Shown: piece after piece, positions 47,630 to 58,990 of the stretch
How positions within the stretch are numbered: position 1 is the first letter of the stretch
How the letters are laid out: each line of letters opens with the position of its first letter
Source of the DNA: Phascolarctos cinereus
Lineage: Eukaryota; Chordata; Mammalia; Diprotodontia; Phascolarctidae
DNA length: 64,000 nt
NCBI RefSeq assembly: GCF_002099425.1
Contig: NW_018343982.1
Coordinates: 11,381,501-11,445,500, forward strand
Reading direction: 5' to 3'
Translations under genes and position numbers: made by a program
Notes under the pieces: model-generated
The model's input: the letters and a program-made list of their open reading frames with translations, nothing else
Told to the model about the DNA's origin: nothing
Database searches by the model: none

Positions 47630-47820
47630 TCAGTTCTCAAAGCATAGTGTCATGTCAAGAACTCTAAACTGAAAAGTCAGGGTACCTGGGTTCTAGCCCT
47701 GCCTTTGCTACCAGCTTCATTTCTTTCATTGAGTCACTTTATGTGCCAGGCTTCAGTTTTCCTTACTGGAAAATGAAGGAAGTAGATGAAAAGATATCAG
47801 GGACCTATTTCAATTCTAAA
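47630..47820 (+). repeat. MAR1 SINE, partial
   Basis: gaaaagtcagggtacctggg ttctagccctg, aggcttcagttttccttact, agggacctatttcaattcta. Confidence 0.55.
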
Positions 47821-47829
47821 ATTGTAGGA

Positions 47830-48065
47830 AAAAAAAGTACATTCTCTTCCTTCTTTGTGTGTGTGTGGAACTATGAACGTGCAAAAGTGCATATTTTCTC
47901 AGACTCGGTTGATGAGTTACTTTTGCTGAACTGTTCCCCTTCCCCCCCCCTTTTTTTTGTAACAAAAGATGACTTTCTAGATAGAGGAGGAATGACAGAT
48001 TGAGAACTGAAGATGATGTGAAAACAATATGTAGATAAAAATTAAAATGAAAGTGTAAACCTAAG
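47830..48065. repeat. Unnamed dispersed repeat, second copy
   Basis: Same order of landmarks as 27590-27880: a T/C-rich part, ttgctgaactgttcccc, C-run and T-run, gtaacaaaagatgac, then gatgatgtgaaaacaatatg. Confidence 0.4.
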
Positions 48066-49335
48066 GGGCAAATATGATTCCTAAAAGAGAGCAGGAAGAC
48101 TGTATCCTCTCTGTGAAGCCCATGAACCCCAATCTGAAGCTGAGTCTGCTCTGAGACAAATGAAATTGGGGTACATGTGTCCATGGTTTAATTTCTCAAA
48201 GTGGCTTAACATGCATTGTGTGGGAGTTCAGTCCAAAAACTGGGCCTCCCTAAGGGGGCCAGTTCAGAGCTGTTGGTTTGGGATTTTGGGGTGCAGTGTT
48301 ATATGCCCTTCAAAGAGTAGTTGTTCCCAAGGGGGTGCCAATCAACTGTGACTAGCATAACCAAGATACTAGGAGGTGTGTGGGTTCCTTAGATCACTCA
48401 GTCCACAGGGGCCGGTATCACCACTCCTAGTCTTGGAAGTCTGTCTTCACCCAAATCTGAGTAGGATAAAATCAGTTCAGGCCTGGGTTGGAGTTTCACC
48501 AAGATAAGAAGATTCAATGCAATCTCATTATTGGAGATGTCCTTCTGAGCAACTTTGGTCAGAACTCTGAGTCTCCAAAACACAGATTTCCAAGAGAAAT
48601 GATTTTTCACATCTCTGCAACTATGATTTTTCTCACCCACCAGATCTCTGTAACAAGATAAAGCAAGCCTGGTATTGTCTAGGACCTTTGATTTATGGGT
48701 TAGGAATAATAAAATCAATTTTACTGTAATGTAAAAGGTTGCAATGATTTGCAAATTCACTGTAGTCTTGATAAAGTCATATTTTTAAAGCCTTGGAATG
48801 GAGATTCATTTATGTAATTATATGAAAAATGTATTCCCCATTCCATTTCACAAGTATAGTAGCATGCAACATTTTAATTGATTTCCTTTCCCTAGAGAAC
48901 CATTTGCCAAAGGAAACAAATTAGCCAACTCCATAAACATTAGTCTTCCATGTTGAAAAAATATACTTTTGTACTTCACCCTTTAGGCCTTATCAATTGT
49001 GTAACAAATCAGAGCATGCAGAGGTTAGAAGCCTTCAAGCCAAGGGTGAATGATGATTTGGATAGAAGAAATTCTTGTCCAGATGGAGGCTGGACCAGCT
49101 GGCCTCTGAAGTGCTTTCCAGTGCTCAGATTTTTGTCACTATATTTAAGTGGCTTTTCTGTGTATGTTTAAATTCCAAATTGTCCTTTGTTCTGTGTTCC
49201 CATGACTTCCTCTCCATAAGACTTTTAAAAAATAGGAATGATTGTGAAATGGTTGGTTTATGTAATCTTTTTTTCTACTTAAAACAACACTTGTACTAGT
49301 CTGCAACAGAAATAAAAATTTAAAAGAGACCTGTA
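48066..49335. other. Intergenic DNA, nothing recognised
   Basis: 48160-48720 is less AT-rich and may be an old element, but I cannot assign it. No gene seen. Confidence 0.35.
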
Positions 49336-49404
49336 GGTTGAGAATTATTACATTTATACAGCGCTTTGCAAGTTACAAAGTACTTCTCACAACTACTCTA
49401 TGAG

Positions 49405-49515
49405 AGACAACATAAGCTTCTTGAGGGCTAGGACTACTTCATTTTTGTCATTGTATTCCCAGCACAAGGCCCTGCCTGCAGAAGATACTTAATAAAATTT
49501 CTTGAACTGAATGTG
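49405..49515 (+). repeat. L2 LINE 3' tip between MIR sequences
   Basis: gcttcttgagggctaggact, tattcccagcacaaggccct, gatacttaataaaatttctt gaa. MIR-like sequence lies on both sides. Confidence 0.5.
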
Positions 49516-49559
49516 GCTCAGCCAGGACTTCAACACCTTAGCTGTCTGACTTCAAGACA

Positions 49560-49790
49560 ATGTTCCTTTCAGTGTACTGGTTTGCAAAGTGCTTTAAAAA
49601 TCTTATCTCGTTTTATCCTCAAAACAACCTTGAGTGATAGGTGGTATTGTTATCCCCACCTCCATTTTATAGATGGATAAACCAGGGCAAACAAATGGTA
49701 AGGTCACATAGCTAGTAAGTGTCTGAGCTTGGATTTGAACTCATATCTTCCCGACTCCAGGTCCAGTATGCCACCTAGCTGCCCAGATTA
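49560..49790 (-). repeat. MIR-type CORE-SINE, near full length
   Basis: ttgcaaagtgctttaaaaat, ttttatcctcaaaacaacct, ctccattttatagatggata, ggtcacatagctagtaagtg, ggatttgaactcatatcttc, gccacctagctgccc. Confidence 0.7.
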
Positions 49791-49794
49791 GAAC

Positions 49795-49975
49795 TAGAAG
49801 AGGCTTTATAGACCTTCTACCTTATCCTTCTCATTTTATAGATGAGGAAACTGATGCCCAAAGAGTTTGTGAGTTTCCTTAAAGTCATATAGGTTAATTA
49901 AAAAAGCCAGATTGAAGCAGGTCCTCTGATGCCCAATCCCATCCTCTAACTATTGTATCACAGTTGCATTCTGGT
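49795..49975 (-). repeat. MAR1 SINE, diverged
   Basis: gaactagaagaggctttata, ctcattttatagatgaggaa, ccttaaagtcatataggtta. Confidence 0.5.
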
Positions 49976-50079
49976 ACCATAGCTGCTTTATCTCATTGGC
50001 ATTTCAGTCTTTGTAGGTTCAGTAAATGAACTTTAAAATGTTATTAAACACTTTTTGGTGAGCATTTTGGCAGCCACTG

Positions 50080-50385
50080 AAAGGAATTTGAGGTGAGGTA
50101 CAGGGTGAGAATAAGGAGAATAAGAGGCAAGGAGGAACTGGACATATGATTTCATTGGTATAGGAACTCTTCACAAAGAAACACCCTCTAACCAAGCAGA
50201 CCAGAAACTGTGCTGCAATTTATATTCTGAGAGAGTTACCTAAGCCCTTGGAACAGTAAGAGACTTGCCCAGGACCTCATAGCCAGTATTCATCCAAGAT
50301 AAGAATTGAACTCAAGACTACCTTACTCTAAGGCCAGCTCTTCATCTTCTAACCACAGCTGCACTGCCTCTCAGCATTGAGCATA
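50080..50385 (-). repeat. Marsupial MIR-like dispersed repeat
   Basis: gatttcattggtataggaac, agagagttacctaagccctt, agagacttgcccaggacctc, cagctgcactgcctctca. Same family as 61600-61850 and 62040-62280. Confidence 0.5.
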
Positions 50386-50639
50386 GTGAGTAGAATGTAG
50401 GTAGGTGGGGTATAAAGATATGATACAACACAAACTCTGCCCTCAGAGCTTAAAATTAGGATGCTAAACTAAACACAATTGCAAATAAATAATACAAAAT
50501 AGAACACATGCATAAAAGAGGTGATTTTTTTAAAGCTACATTAGGTCTGCAGGAAAACATTTTCTCTACGAGACCCCAATCCAAGGTACCTTTAACCATG
50601 TATCTCCCCAGCAAGGCTGTTGGCAAGAGCGGATGTGAT

Positions 50640-51180
50640 CAGAAAGCTCATTAGAAAGTTAGATTAAAAGCGATGACTAATAAAACTGTAAATACAGATT
50701 GGAAATAGTACTCCCTGGGTGTCACCTATTAGAATGAACTGTGGAAATGAAAGTGTTTTCATAGAATTCTCCACTGGTGGGAGCCTGTTCAAGGCAGAGC
50801 TGTGTAGTGCCATAGAATTGATATTCATTGAATTCTGAGCAGGAAGAGAATTGACATGAATCTTGTGAAGCCTTGTTGTTCCATTGTTATGATTTTCATT
50901 ACAACAGAAAAAAAGGCTACTTGGAAAGTGTAATTAATTTGATATAGATAATTCTGGGCTGAGTATTTCATGGGCCATACAATGTTAAAGAACATTGTTA
51001 AATGTACTTTGTCCTCATTATACAACATATCATTGCTATGCTGTCTGAGATGAGGCCATTATGCTTTTGGTACTTCCAGTTAGCTCTGTGTAATCACTTA
51101 TATTAAGAGTGGTATTAATCCTTTAAAGCTAAAATTCTTGCTTCCAGTCTAATTTGAGTAAAGAAGACATGTACAGCTTA
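50640..51180. other. Repeat-poor intergenic block
   Basis: No SINE, LINE or DNA-element similarity seen, unlike its flanks. Might be unique or conserved non-coding DNA; no gene seen. Confidence 0.3.
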
Positions 51181-51219
51181 AAAGCACATTTTTCATGGAT
51201 TTGGTATCATTCTAATCTT

Positions 51220-51360
51220 CTCATTTTAGGGGTGAGGAAACTGAGGCCCCAAAATTTTAAGTAATTTGCCCAAGGTCACCCAGGTAGTAAGTGGAAAAAC
51301 CAAGAATCAAATCTAGCTCCTCTATCTCCAAATCTAGCACTCCAATGCTGATCTGATTTT
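51220..51360 (-). repeat. MIR/MAR1 SINE fragment
   Basis: ctcattttaggggtgaggaa actgaggcccc, caaggtcacccaggtagtaa, atctagctcctctatctcca. Confidence 0.55.
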
Positions 51361-51589
51361 AGTCTAGCCTGAGGAACTTTCAGGCTATTAACTGTACCTG
51401 CTGGCTGAAGAGCTCTTCATATTCAATTTGGAAACTTAAGACCTGTATCAGGATGCTGTTCATCAAATGTTGATGACCTCAGAGGATTAGGAGATGGTCC
51501 TCTAACGGTCAGGTCCATTGTCAACCTCCAAATATTCTCATTTTCCTTGTTCTTCTTCTAGTCATTTCATTTTATGCTGGTGAGTATCC

Positions 51590-52265
51590 CCTTCCTATCA
51601 GTTCAACTCAATAAACGTGTTAAGTGACAAATCTTAGGCCTGTTTTGGGCAAGGCATTATTCTATTTGTTGAGGAGAAAAAGACAAAAAAGTGAGAAGTA
51701 GTCCCTACCCTCAAAGAATTTATATTCTATTCTAAATTTTAATGTGCACAGATAAGTAGGAACAAACTAATTTGAAGAGAGGAAACACTAACAACTAAAG
51801 GGATGAGGAAAGGCTACCAGTAGGAGGCAGTATGTGATATGAACCTTAAATAAACTCCCTTCCAAGAGATGAATAGGGGATAGCCTGTGCAAAGAGAGAG
51901 CTAGCCTGACTGAATGCTGACTTCTGGAACCGCAAGTAAGTCAATTTGCCTACAACAATGAGTGCATGAAGGCAAATAGTGTGAAATATCCTAGAAGCAA
52001 TAGGGATAGACTGAAGATTCTTAAACAGGGGAATAAGGCAAATAGTGTGAAATGTCTTAGAAGCAATAGGGATAGCCTGAAGATTCTTAAACAGGGGAAT
52101 AATATAGCACAAGTCAGACCTGAGCTTTCAGAAGATTATTTTGATTGCTTTATAGAGGATGGATGGGAAAAAGGAGACAATAGAAGCAAGGAGACCAATA
52201 AGAAAGCTGTCAGAACAGTCCTGACAAGAGGAAATGAAGGCCTGAACTAGGCTGTGTGTATGACT
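51590..52265 (-). repeat. L2 LINE, long reverse copy with an internal tandem duplication
   Basis: Starts at the 3' tip (actcaataaacgtgttaagt) and runs back through ctaccctcaaagaatttata to agaacagtcctgacaagagg, the L2 ORF2 end. Contains the 66-bp duplication at 51971-52102. Confidence 0.6.
51971..52102. repeat. 66-bp tandem duplication (two units)
   Basis: Units at 51971-52036 and 52037-52102 begin ggcaaatagtgtgaaat and end aaacaggggaata. Only about four differences by eye. Confidence 0.9.
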
Positions 52266-52970
52266 AGCCACTAAAGTTTAGTCCAAAGGATATCTCTGCT
52301 CTTGAAATGGAAGTCATCTGCCAGTATTGCTTCTCCTCCGTAATAGGCCATCACTAGTTTCCCGTGTTGTCATTTCAAAAAGATGGCTCTTAGACTCACC
52401 CAAGATGTCCAAACACAGACTGAGCTCTTTAATAAAGAAAATTCCATTGCTAAATGTTCAGTCCTGGGGCCCAAAATCAAGTGAATGTGGAAAGGAGCAT
52501 TTGAAATCGTTGGCAGCCTGACAAAGTCCAAGACGGTAACAGGCTTGCAAACAATAGCCAAGGCCATTAACTGATACTCAGGGGCAGTTGAATGGGCTGG
52601 AAACATTGTTGAATCTAAATGCTCCAATAAAACTTAAACGTGTAAGAACTATTAGGTTTACTCCTTGGGAAGTTGGGCTACACTAGCAGAAGCCAAGGGA
52701 CAGGATAGTCCTACTTCAGCACAGAATGTTCAAAAGAATGAACTTTTCTATTAATAATTGGTAAATTTTAAAATGCTATCAGTTGCAATCATGAAATTAT
52801 GTTGTTGGAATTGAATGAACTTCATAATGTCTGGGCTTTTCATGTGTTTGTTAGGAAGTATCTATTGTGTCAAACCAATATAAAAAGAACAAGGGGATGG
52901 ACAAGATGAGCTGAGGACAAATTAATTTGAATATGAACATTAGGGGCTGGAAATATATTGATAGAATCAA
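52266..52970. other. Intergenic DNA, nothing recognised
   Basis: 52330-52640 is moderately GC-balanced and ends near an aataaaactt, but I recognise neither gene nor repeat. Confidence 0.3.
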
Positions 52971-52974
52971 TATT

Positions 52975-53118
52975 GGGGCAGCTAGGTGGTGCAGTGGATA
53001 GAGTTCCAGCCTTGAGTCAGGAGGACTTGAGTTCAAATCTGACCTCAGACCCTTGACACTTACTAGCTGTGTGACCCTGGGCAAGTCACTTAACCCCATT
53101 ACATAGCCAAAAAAAAAG
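52975..53118 (+). mobile_element. tRNA-headed SINE, full length
   Basis: ggggcagctaggtggtgcag, B box gagttcaaatctga, tail cacttaaccccattacatag, A-run. Little diverged. Confidence 0.85.
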
Positions 53119-53346
53119 ATCAATAAATGTTCATTGAAGTGTCATAGAGATTATACAATTTAAAGCTAGAATGGACTTTACCCCTTGGATAAATGAAATA
53201 TCAGGGAAATTTGGGGATTAATTTTTTTTATTGTGATTGTTTTCCTAGAAAAAAGGAATTCATGCATGTATTTTATTATACATTTTTGTATTTAATGTTT
53301 TAGAAGGGAAGATATTGCTAGTAGGGAAGGAAAAGGGGATAGGCAC

Positions 53347-53491
53347 TTTTTTTTTTGTGAGGCAATTAGGGTTAAGTGACTTGCCCTGGGTCACACAGCT
53401 AATGAGTATCATGTGTCTGAGGTCAGATTTAAACTCAGGTCCTCCTGACTCCAGGGCTGGTGCTCTATCCACTGTGCCACCCAGCTGCTCC
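53347..53491 (-). mobile_element. tRNA-headed SINE, full length
   Basis: T-run, caattagggttaagtgactt, ggtcacacagctaatgagta, actcaggtcctcctgactcc, tgccacccagctgctcc. With the + copy at 52975 it forms an inverted SINE pair 230 bp apart. Confidence 0.85.
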
Positions 53492-53499
53492 AAGGAACA

Positions 53500-53765
53500 G
53501 GCACTTATTAAGCATCTACTATGTGCCAGGCATCATAAGACATGCCAGGCATAAGAACTTCACAGATTTTATTTCATTTGATCCTCACAACAACCTTCGG
53601 AGGTAGGTACTATTATTATCCCCATTTTACAGATTAAAAAAAAATTGAGGCAAATGAGTTAAATGACATGCCCAGGGTCACACAGGAAGTATGTGAGACT
53701 GGATTTGAATTCAAGTCTTCCTGACTCCAGGCCCACCACTCAGTCCACTGTACCACCACCACTGC
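53500..53765 (-). repeat. MIR-type CORE-SINE, near full length
   Basis: gcatctactatgtgccaggc, catttgatcctcacaacaac, ccccattttacagatt, gacatgcccagggtcacaca, gaattcaagtcttcctgact. Confidence 0.7.
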
Positions 53766-54049
53766 ACCACCACTACGATTTTCTCCCATAACTCCTGACT
53801 CCTAGCTCATAACACCAAGCTCCATAGCACAGTTTAAAAAATATTGCTATAAGTTTCTGTCTAGTTGTGATTCTCTGAAAGGACAGAGTTAATTTTTTTT
53901 CTTTCTTGTTGTTACTTGTTTGTCTCTTACCAACCAGCTCATTCAGAGTTATTCTGACAATATGATTGGTTGTTTCTTTGGGGATGTCAGTCAACCAAAA
54001 ATCATGTTTCAAGGCAACAGATGGGTAGGGTGGTTCTCAAAGTAATAAT

Positions 54050-54165
54050 AGTTGCCAATTTTAAGATGTTTTAAGGCTTACAAAGTGCTTAACGTGCACT
54101 TTCATTTGATCCTTACAACAAATGAGAGGAGGTAAGTGCCATTAATCCTCATCTTAATAATGATA
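54050..54165 (-). repeat. MIR-type SINE 3' fragment
   Basis: cttacaaagtgcttaacgtg, tttcatttgatccttacaac. Confidence 0.5.
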
Positions 54166-54489
54166 TGGTCACTAGTTAAATGAGGGCATTAGAAGGGAAA
54201 CAAGCAGGCTTTTATAAACAATATTCAAACAACAGACTATATACTTAGTATTTCCCGATTAACTACTAAAGGACATAGAGGATATAACATTCCTTTCTGC
54301 TTATTATTGGTTGGTTGCAAACAAACATTTGGTCAATAAATAAAACAGACCCTTACTTACAGACACCTTACAGATTTTACAAGGTGTCTTCAATCAATAC
54401 ATTAAATTACTCAAGCTCCCATGGAGAGCATAACAACGGAAATAACCCTGTTCAACAACTGTGATAATAAACATTAGGCAAAACATTAA

Positions 54490-55315
54490 AAAGGGAAATA
54501 CATGCTCACCAACAGTTTTCACCAATGTGATAGAGGACATACAAAGGAGAACCTGAATTGAAGAAGGATTCACTGTGGATGAAGAGGTCCTCTATATGAC
54601 ATTGTGCCAAATGAATCAAACCCTGGAACATTGTAGAACCTCAAGGAAGGCATCTGTGTAAGTAGAGGATTTTGAATTATCCATCTACACAGGAAAGACC
54701 AAGTGGATGAAGAATATTGTCACAAATTTCTATATGCATTTGGGTGACCAACTCATAGAGCTACTCCATTAGTATGTATATCTGGGACAGAAAATAAGAT
54801 GGATAAAAGATAAATCCTGAACAAAGCAGGTTGGATTGTTTCCTAGAAATTGTAAAACTGTATTACCGACCCCAAGCCTCCTGTGAAAGCAAAGGCCCAT
54901 CTTATCAATACTAATGTTCCACTAGTGCTGGAAAATGGCAGTCAGACATGGAATATAACTGCCTCTGAAAAACTAAAAATCAGTGTCCCCCAGAGGGCAA
55001 TGGAGAGGCACATGGAACATGTGAGCAGGTTTCATGATTAAATCAATCAGGAACTCCAAAAAGGAGCAAATGATATTATCAAAATAAAAAAGAGGAGCTA
55101 GGCAAATGGTGAGGATAAGGGATGACAGACAGCCTGAGTGCCCTACTGATACCATCACTGTGTCAGAAAAAAAAATTGAGGAAGGCTTCTAGCACATTGG
55201 GTGGACTCCTGTGATGAATTGTTGGGAGGACATGGAAAAGAGTGGCATAGGACAAACATGGACAGGCAGGGATGGGTCACCATCTGCATTATTGAAGGGA
55301 ACTCCTGAAGTGATG
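54490..55315 (+). pseudogene. RTE-clade LINE reverse-transcriptase C-terminal remnant
   Basis: Reading across frames on the + strand gives RTE landmarks in order: VDEEVLYMT, GKTKWMKN, YVYLGQ, then GSQTWNITASEKLKISVPQRAMERHMEHVS-like sequence (compare the RTE/BovB pattern GSETW..T..E..L...QRAMERRM..VS), then HWVDSC. Stops and frame changes show that it is dead. RTE elements provide the tail seen on the SINEs at 126, 23975 and 62828. Confidence 0.7.
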
Positions 55316-55379
55316 AGGTCAATCAATAAACACTTATTAAGCACCTGCTAGTACCAAAATTATTGATCCAACTGAGCAT

Positions 55380-56145
55380 TTCATGTTTTTACAGATGATC
55401 AAACTGTTGCAGTTACCAATGAAAGCAAAAAGAAAGTTTACCAGACACAAGGAAGTTTTTCCTTTCTTCTGATAGTAGTATTAACTTATCTAAATATTCT
55501 GAAATGAAGACACAATTTCTGTAAAACAGGATTTGTTTTTGCCAAATAAAAGCCATGGTTTATTTGCCTCAAACTTTCCAAATATAGCTTTCCTGTGTGA
55601 GCAAATTGATCTGAAATGTTGTCTTGTGAAATTGCAGTGAGTACAATATTATTTCAACGCTGCTGAAAAAGAAAGCATGGCTCAGGAATAGTTTTGGCCA
55701 AGGAGAGGCAATGTTGTACTGTAGGAAACTTCATGGCCCTTGGTGACCTATTGGGATTGGTTTTTACTCCCTTCCCCACTTTGAGTATTTGTTAATCTCT
55801 CCCAAGAGATCTCCCAAGGATTTCCCAAGGGATTCAAAGGAATTTTCAAGAATGGATCTCTATGAACTGGAATAGAGAAAACAGGTTAAAAAAATAAAAG
55901 GAGCAAAGTGAATGATGAAAAGGAGATGAAAAGAATTATTCCAAAGAAGAAAGGGATATAGGTTAAAGGATGGCACATATAGATCAAGAAAAGAGAATTA
56001 GCACAGAAAGAAAATGAAAATTCACATTTATACAAATTCTTACAGTTTAAAAAGTGGGCTTTTTACAAGAACTCTGTGAAATAGGTAGTGCAAGCATTGT
56101 TTCTTCCATTGTTTTCAAACAAGGAAGTAGATTCAGAGAGATAGT
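55380..56145. other. Repeat-poor intergenic block
   Basis: No repeat family recognised from about 55,380 to 56,145, and no open frame of note. Candidate conserved non-coding DNA, weakly supported. Confidence 0.3.
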
Positions 56146-56154
56146 CATGGTGTG

Positions 56155-56720
56155 GTAGAAAGAGAGCTATTTTAATAGCCTCCTAACAGATCTTAAAGTT
56201 TCTTCCCTTTTCGATCCATCTTCCATAACTGCCATAAGTAATCTTTCTAATACACTATTTACAAAATATAAACACACCTGTAAATTCCTTAACCTTAACT
56301 GTTTAATTTAAGGTTGTCTGTGATCTGGTCCCAACTTAATTTTCCAGATGTACTTTACGTTATGCCCTGTCGTGCATTTTATACTCCAGCCATAGCGGAG
56401 CATTTGCTGTTCCCTGATTCTAACTGGCCTGGTCCTACCTTCATGCCTTGGCACATACTATATCCTGACTGAAATGGACTCCTCCTATATCACCTTCTGC
56501 TGAAATCCTTTTTTCCTCCCTGAGGCCCAGCTCAGGTACCATATCTTCCACAAACATCTGACCTGATCACTCCAGATAGAAATGATACTTTCTTTATTAA
56601 ATTTCTGAGGACACTTTGATATCTCAAGCACTTAATCATATTCTGACTTTTATTATTGTTATTTGCATGTGTGTGTCTCTTCTAGATTCCTTGAGGTCAG
56701 TGATAAGAGTTGGGTTTTTT
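56155..56720 (+). repeat. L2 LINE 3' part
   Basis: tagcctcctaacagatctta, gatctggtcccaacttaatt, ccttggcacatactatatcc, ctgaggcccagctcaggtac, agattccttgaggtcagtga: L2 ORF2 end and 3' UTR, diverged. Confidence 0.6.
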
Positions 56721-56899
56721 TTTCATCTTTGAATTACTGTCCTATATGTAGAAGGGACTTTAAAGATATCTCTAATTAGACAGATAAGACATCTAGAAAC
56801 AAAAAGTTAAATGACACTAAAACAATCCAAGAAACATCATGAGACTGTACCTAATTAGATTAATTACCAAACCGTCTATTTATATGAGTCGGTCTGGTG

Positions 56900-57110
56900 T
56901 AATAGAAAGAGAACTTGTCTTGGAGTCATAGGATCATATATTAAAAACTAGAAGGGACTCATTTTGCAGATTAAAAAAAAACAAAACTTAAGCCCAGAGA
57001 AATTAAATTACTTGCTCAAAGTCACACAGATAGTAAGGGGCAGAATGAAGATTCAAACTCAGGTCTGACTGTGTGACCTCAAGCAAGTCACCTCCTCTTT
57101 ATTACCTTGG
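56900..57110. repeat. MAR1/MIR fragments
   Basis: aaaactagaagggactcatt, agaaattaaattacttgctc, aaagtcacacagatagtaag: reverse CORE-SINE next to a short + strand head. Confidence 0.45.
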
Positions 57111-57264
57111 ACAATTAAGATATAACATCTATCTATGCAGATGGAGAAATCTTCATCAATGAATGGAATTTCCACACCACTGTATCAGGAGTAACCCGTG
57201 TTAATTAAATCATATAAATTCTTCCATTAGTCATGTATAAGTGCATAGAACATAATATTTTACA

Positions 57265-57400
57265 GCATAGCAACATAGATTTATAGCTAGGAGAGACCCT
57301 TGAGGTCATCTAGTCCAACCCCCTAATTTTACAGTGAGTAAACTGAGGCACAAGCAATTAAGTGACTTGCCCAAGGTTACATAATTACGTCAAAGGAGCA
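57265..57400 (-). repeat. MAR1 SINE 3' part
   Basis: agctaggagagacccttgag gtcatctagtccaacc, taaactgaggcacaagcaat, gacttgcccaaggttacata. Confidence 0.65.
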
Positions 57401-57429
57401 CACCTCATGTTATAATTAAGTCTACTGGT

Positions 57430-58990
57430 GTGACACTTATTTTTTAATTTACTTGTTTATGTGGTTGTTTAAATAATATTTTATTTTCCCCCCAATTACA
57501 TATAAAAAATTTTTTAACATTCAGTTTATTTTTAAGTTTTGAGTTCTAAATTTTGACCTTTTCTCCCTCCTTTCCCCCTCTCCTTGAGATGGTAAACAAT
57601 GTGATGGTATACATGTGCAATCGTGTAAAAACATATTTCCATATTAGTCATTTTGTATAAGAAGACTCAAACCAACAAAAAAAAAGAAAAAAGGAAACAG
57701 GAAAAAATAGTGTGTTTCCATATCTATTCAGAGTTTATCATTTCTGGGGCAGCTAGGTGGTACAGTGGAAAGGTTTCTGGCCCTGAAGTCTGGACCTGAG
57801 TTCAAATCCAGCCTCAGACCAAACACTTGACACTTACTAGCTGGGCAAGTCACTTAACCCCAATTGCCTTTAAAAAAAAAAAAGAGTTCATCATTTCTTT
57901 CTCTGGGAGCAAATAGGTTTTTTCATCATGAGTCCTTTGGTTTTGGCCTTGGATCAATGTATTGTTAAGAATAGCTAAGTCTTTCACAGTTTATCATCCT
58001 TACAATATTGCTGTTACTGTGTACAATGTTCTGGTTCTGCTCACTTTGTTCTGCATCACTTCATATAAGTCTTTACAGGTTTTTCTGAAATTGTCCTGCT
58101 CAGCATTTCTTATAGCACAATAATATTCCATTATAATCATATACCACAACTTGTTTAGCCTTTCTTTAATTGATGGACATCCCCTCACTTTCCAATTTTG
58201 GGCCACCACAAAAAGAACTGCTATAAATATTTTAGTACAAATGGATCTTTTTCCCTTTCAAAAAAAATCTCTTTGGGATACAGACCTAGTAGTGGTATTG
58301 CTGGATCAAAGGATATGCACAGCTTTATAGCCTTTTGAGCATAATTACAAATTACTCTCCAAAATGATTGGAACAGTTTGTAACTCTACCAACAGTGCAT
58401 TAGTGTACCATTTTTCCCACACGACCTCCAACATGTGTCATTTTCCTTTTCTGTCATATTAGCCAATCTGATAGATATGAAGACAATAAAAATTGTTTTA
58501 ATTTGCATTTCTCTAATCAATAGTGATTTAGAACATTTTTTTCAGATAGTGCTGATTTTTTTGTTTGAAAACTGCCTGTTCATATTCTTTTACTATTTGT
58601 CATTTAGGGATGACTTGTATTCTTATAAATTTGACTTAGTTCTCTATATGTTTATCTATATCTTAGTTCTCTATATGTATCTCTTTATCACAGATACTTG
58701 CTGTAAATGTTTTCTCCAGTTTTCTGCTTTCCTTCTAATTTTGGTTGCATTGGTTTTGTTTGTGCAAAATCTTTTCATTTAATATAATCAAAATTATCTA
58801 TTTTACATTTCATAATGCTCTCTACTTCCTGCTTAGTCCCAAATTCTGCCCTTCTCTTTAGATCTGGCAGGCAAACTATTCCAATGATCCCCTGATTTTC
58901 TTATGGTATCACCCTTAATGTTTAAGTCGTGTACCCATTTTAACTTTATCGTGGTATGCAGTGTGAGATGTTGGTATTTGTTTGTTTAAA
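57430..58990 (-). mobile_element. L1 LINE 3' end, carrying an inserted SINE
   Basis: Reverse L1 from its 3' terminus (ttttattttccccccaatta, tctccttgagatggtaaaca) through the 3' UTR and ORF2 end to about 58,990 (gtggtatgcagtgtgagatg). On the minus strand, 58209-58000 encodes CPSIKERLNKLWYMIIMEYY CAIRN, the L1 ORF2 C-terminal signature. Longest L1 piece in the window. The SINE at 57746-57883 interrupts it. Confidence 0.8.
57746..57883 (+). mobile_element. tRNA-headed SINE inserted in L1
   Basis: Starts ggggcagctaggtggtacag and ends in an A-run. Target duplication of 15 bp with one difference: 57731-57745 and 57884-57898 (gagtttatcatttct / gagttcatcatttct), both in L1 sequence. The SINE is therefore younger than the L1. 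Confidence 0.85.

Noticed and set aside
47816-48184. 122-codon minus-strand frame
   Set aside because: Covers an unnamed dispersed repeat with homopolymer runs; no family resemblance.
51971-52102. CRISPR-like or protein repeat
   Set aside because: Only two direct units without spacers, in a eukaryotic L2 remnant: a simple tandem duplication.
58435-58782. 115-codon hydrophobic + strand frame
   Set aside because: Antisense of the L1 ORF2 region; T-rich sequence gives Phe/Leu/Ile-rich frames that mimic membrane proteins.
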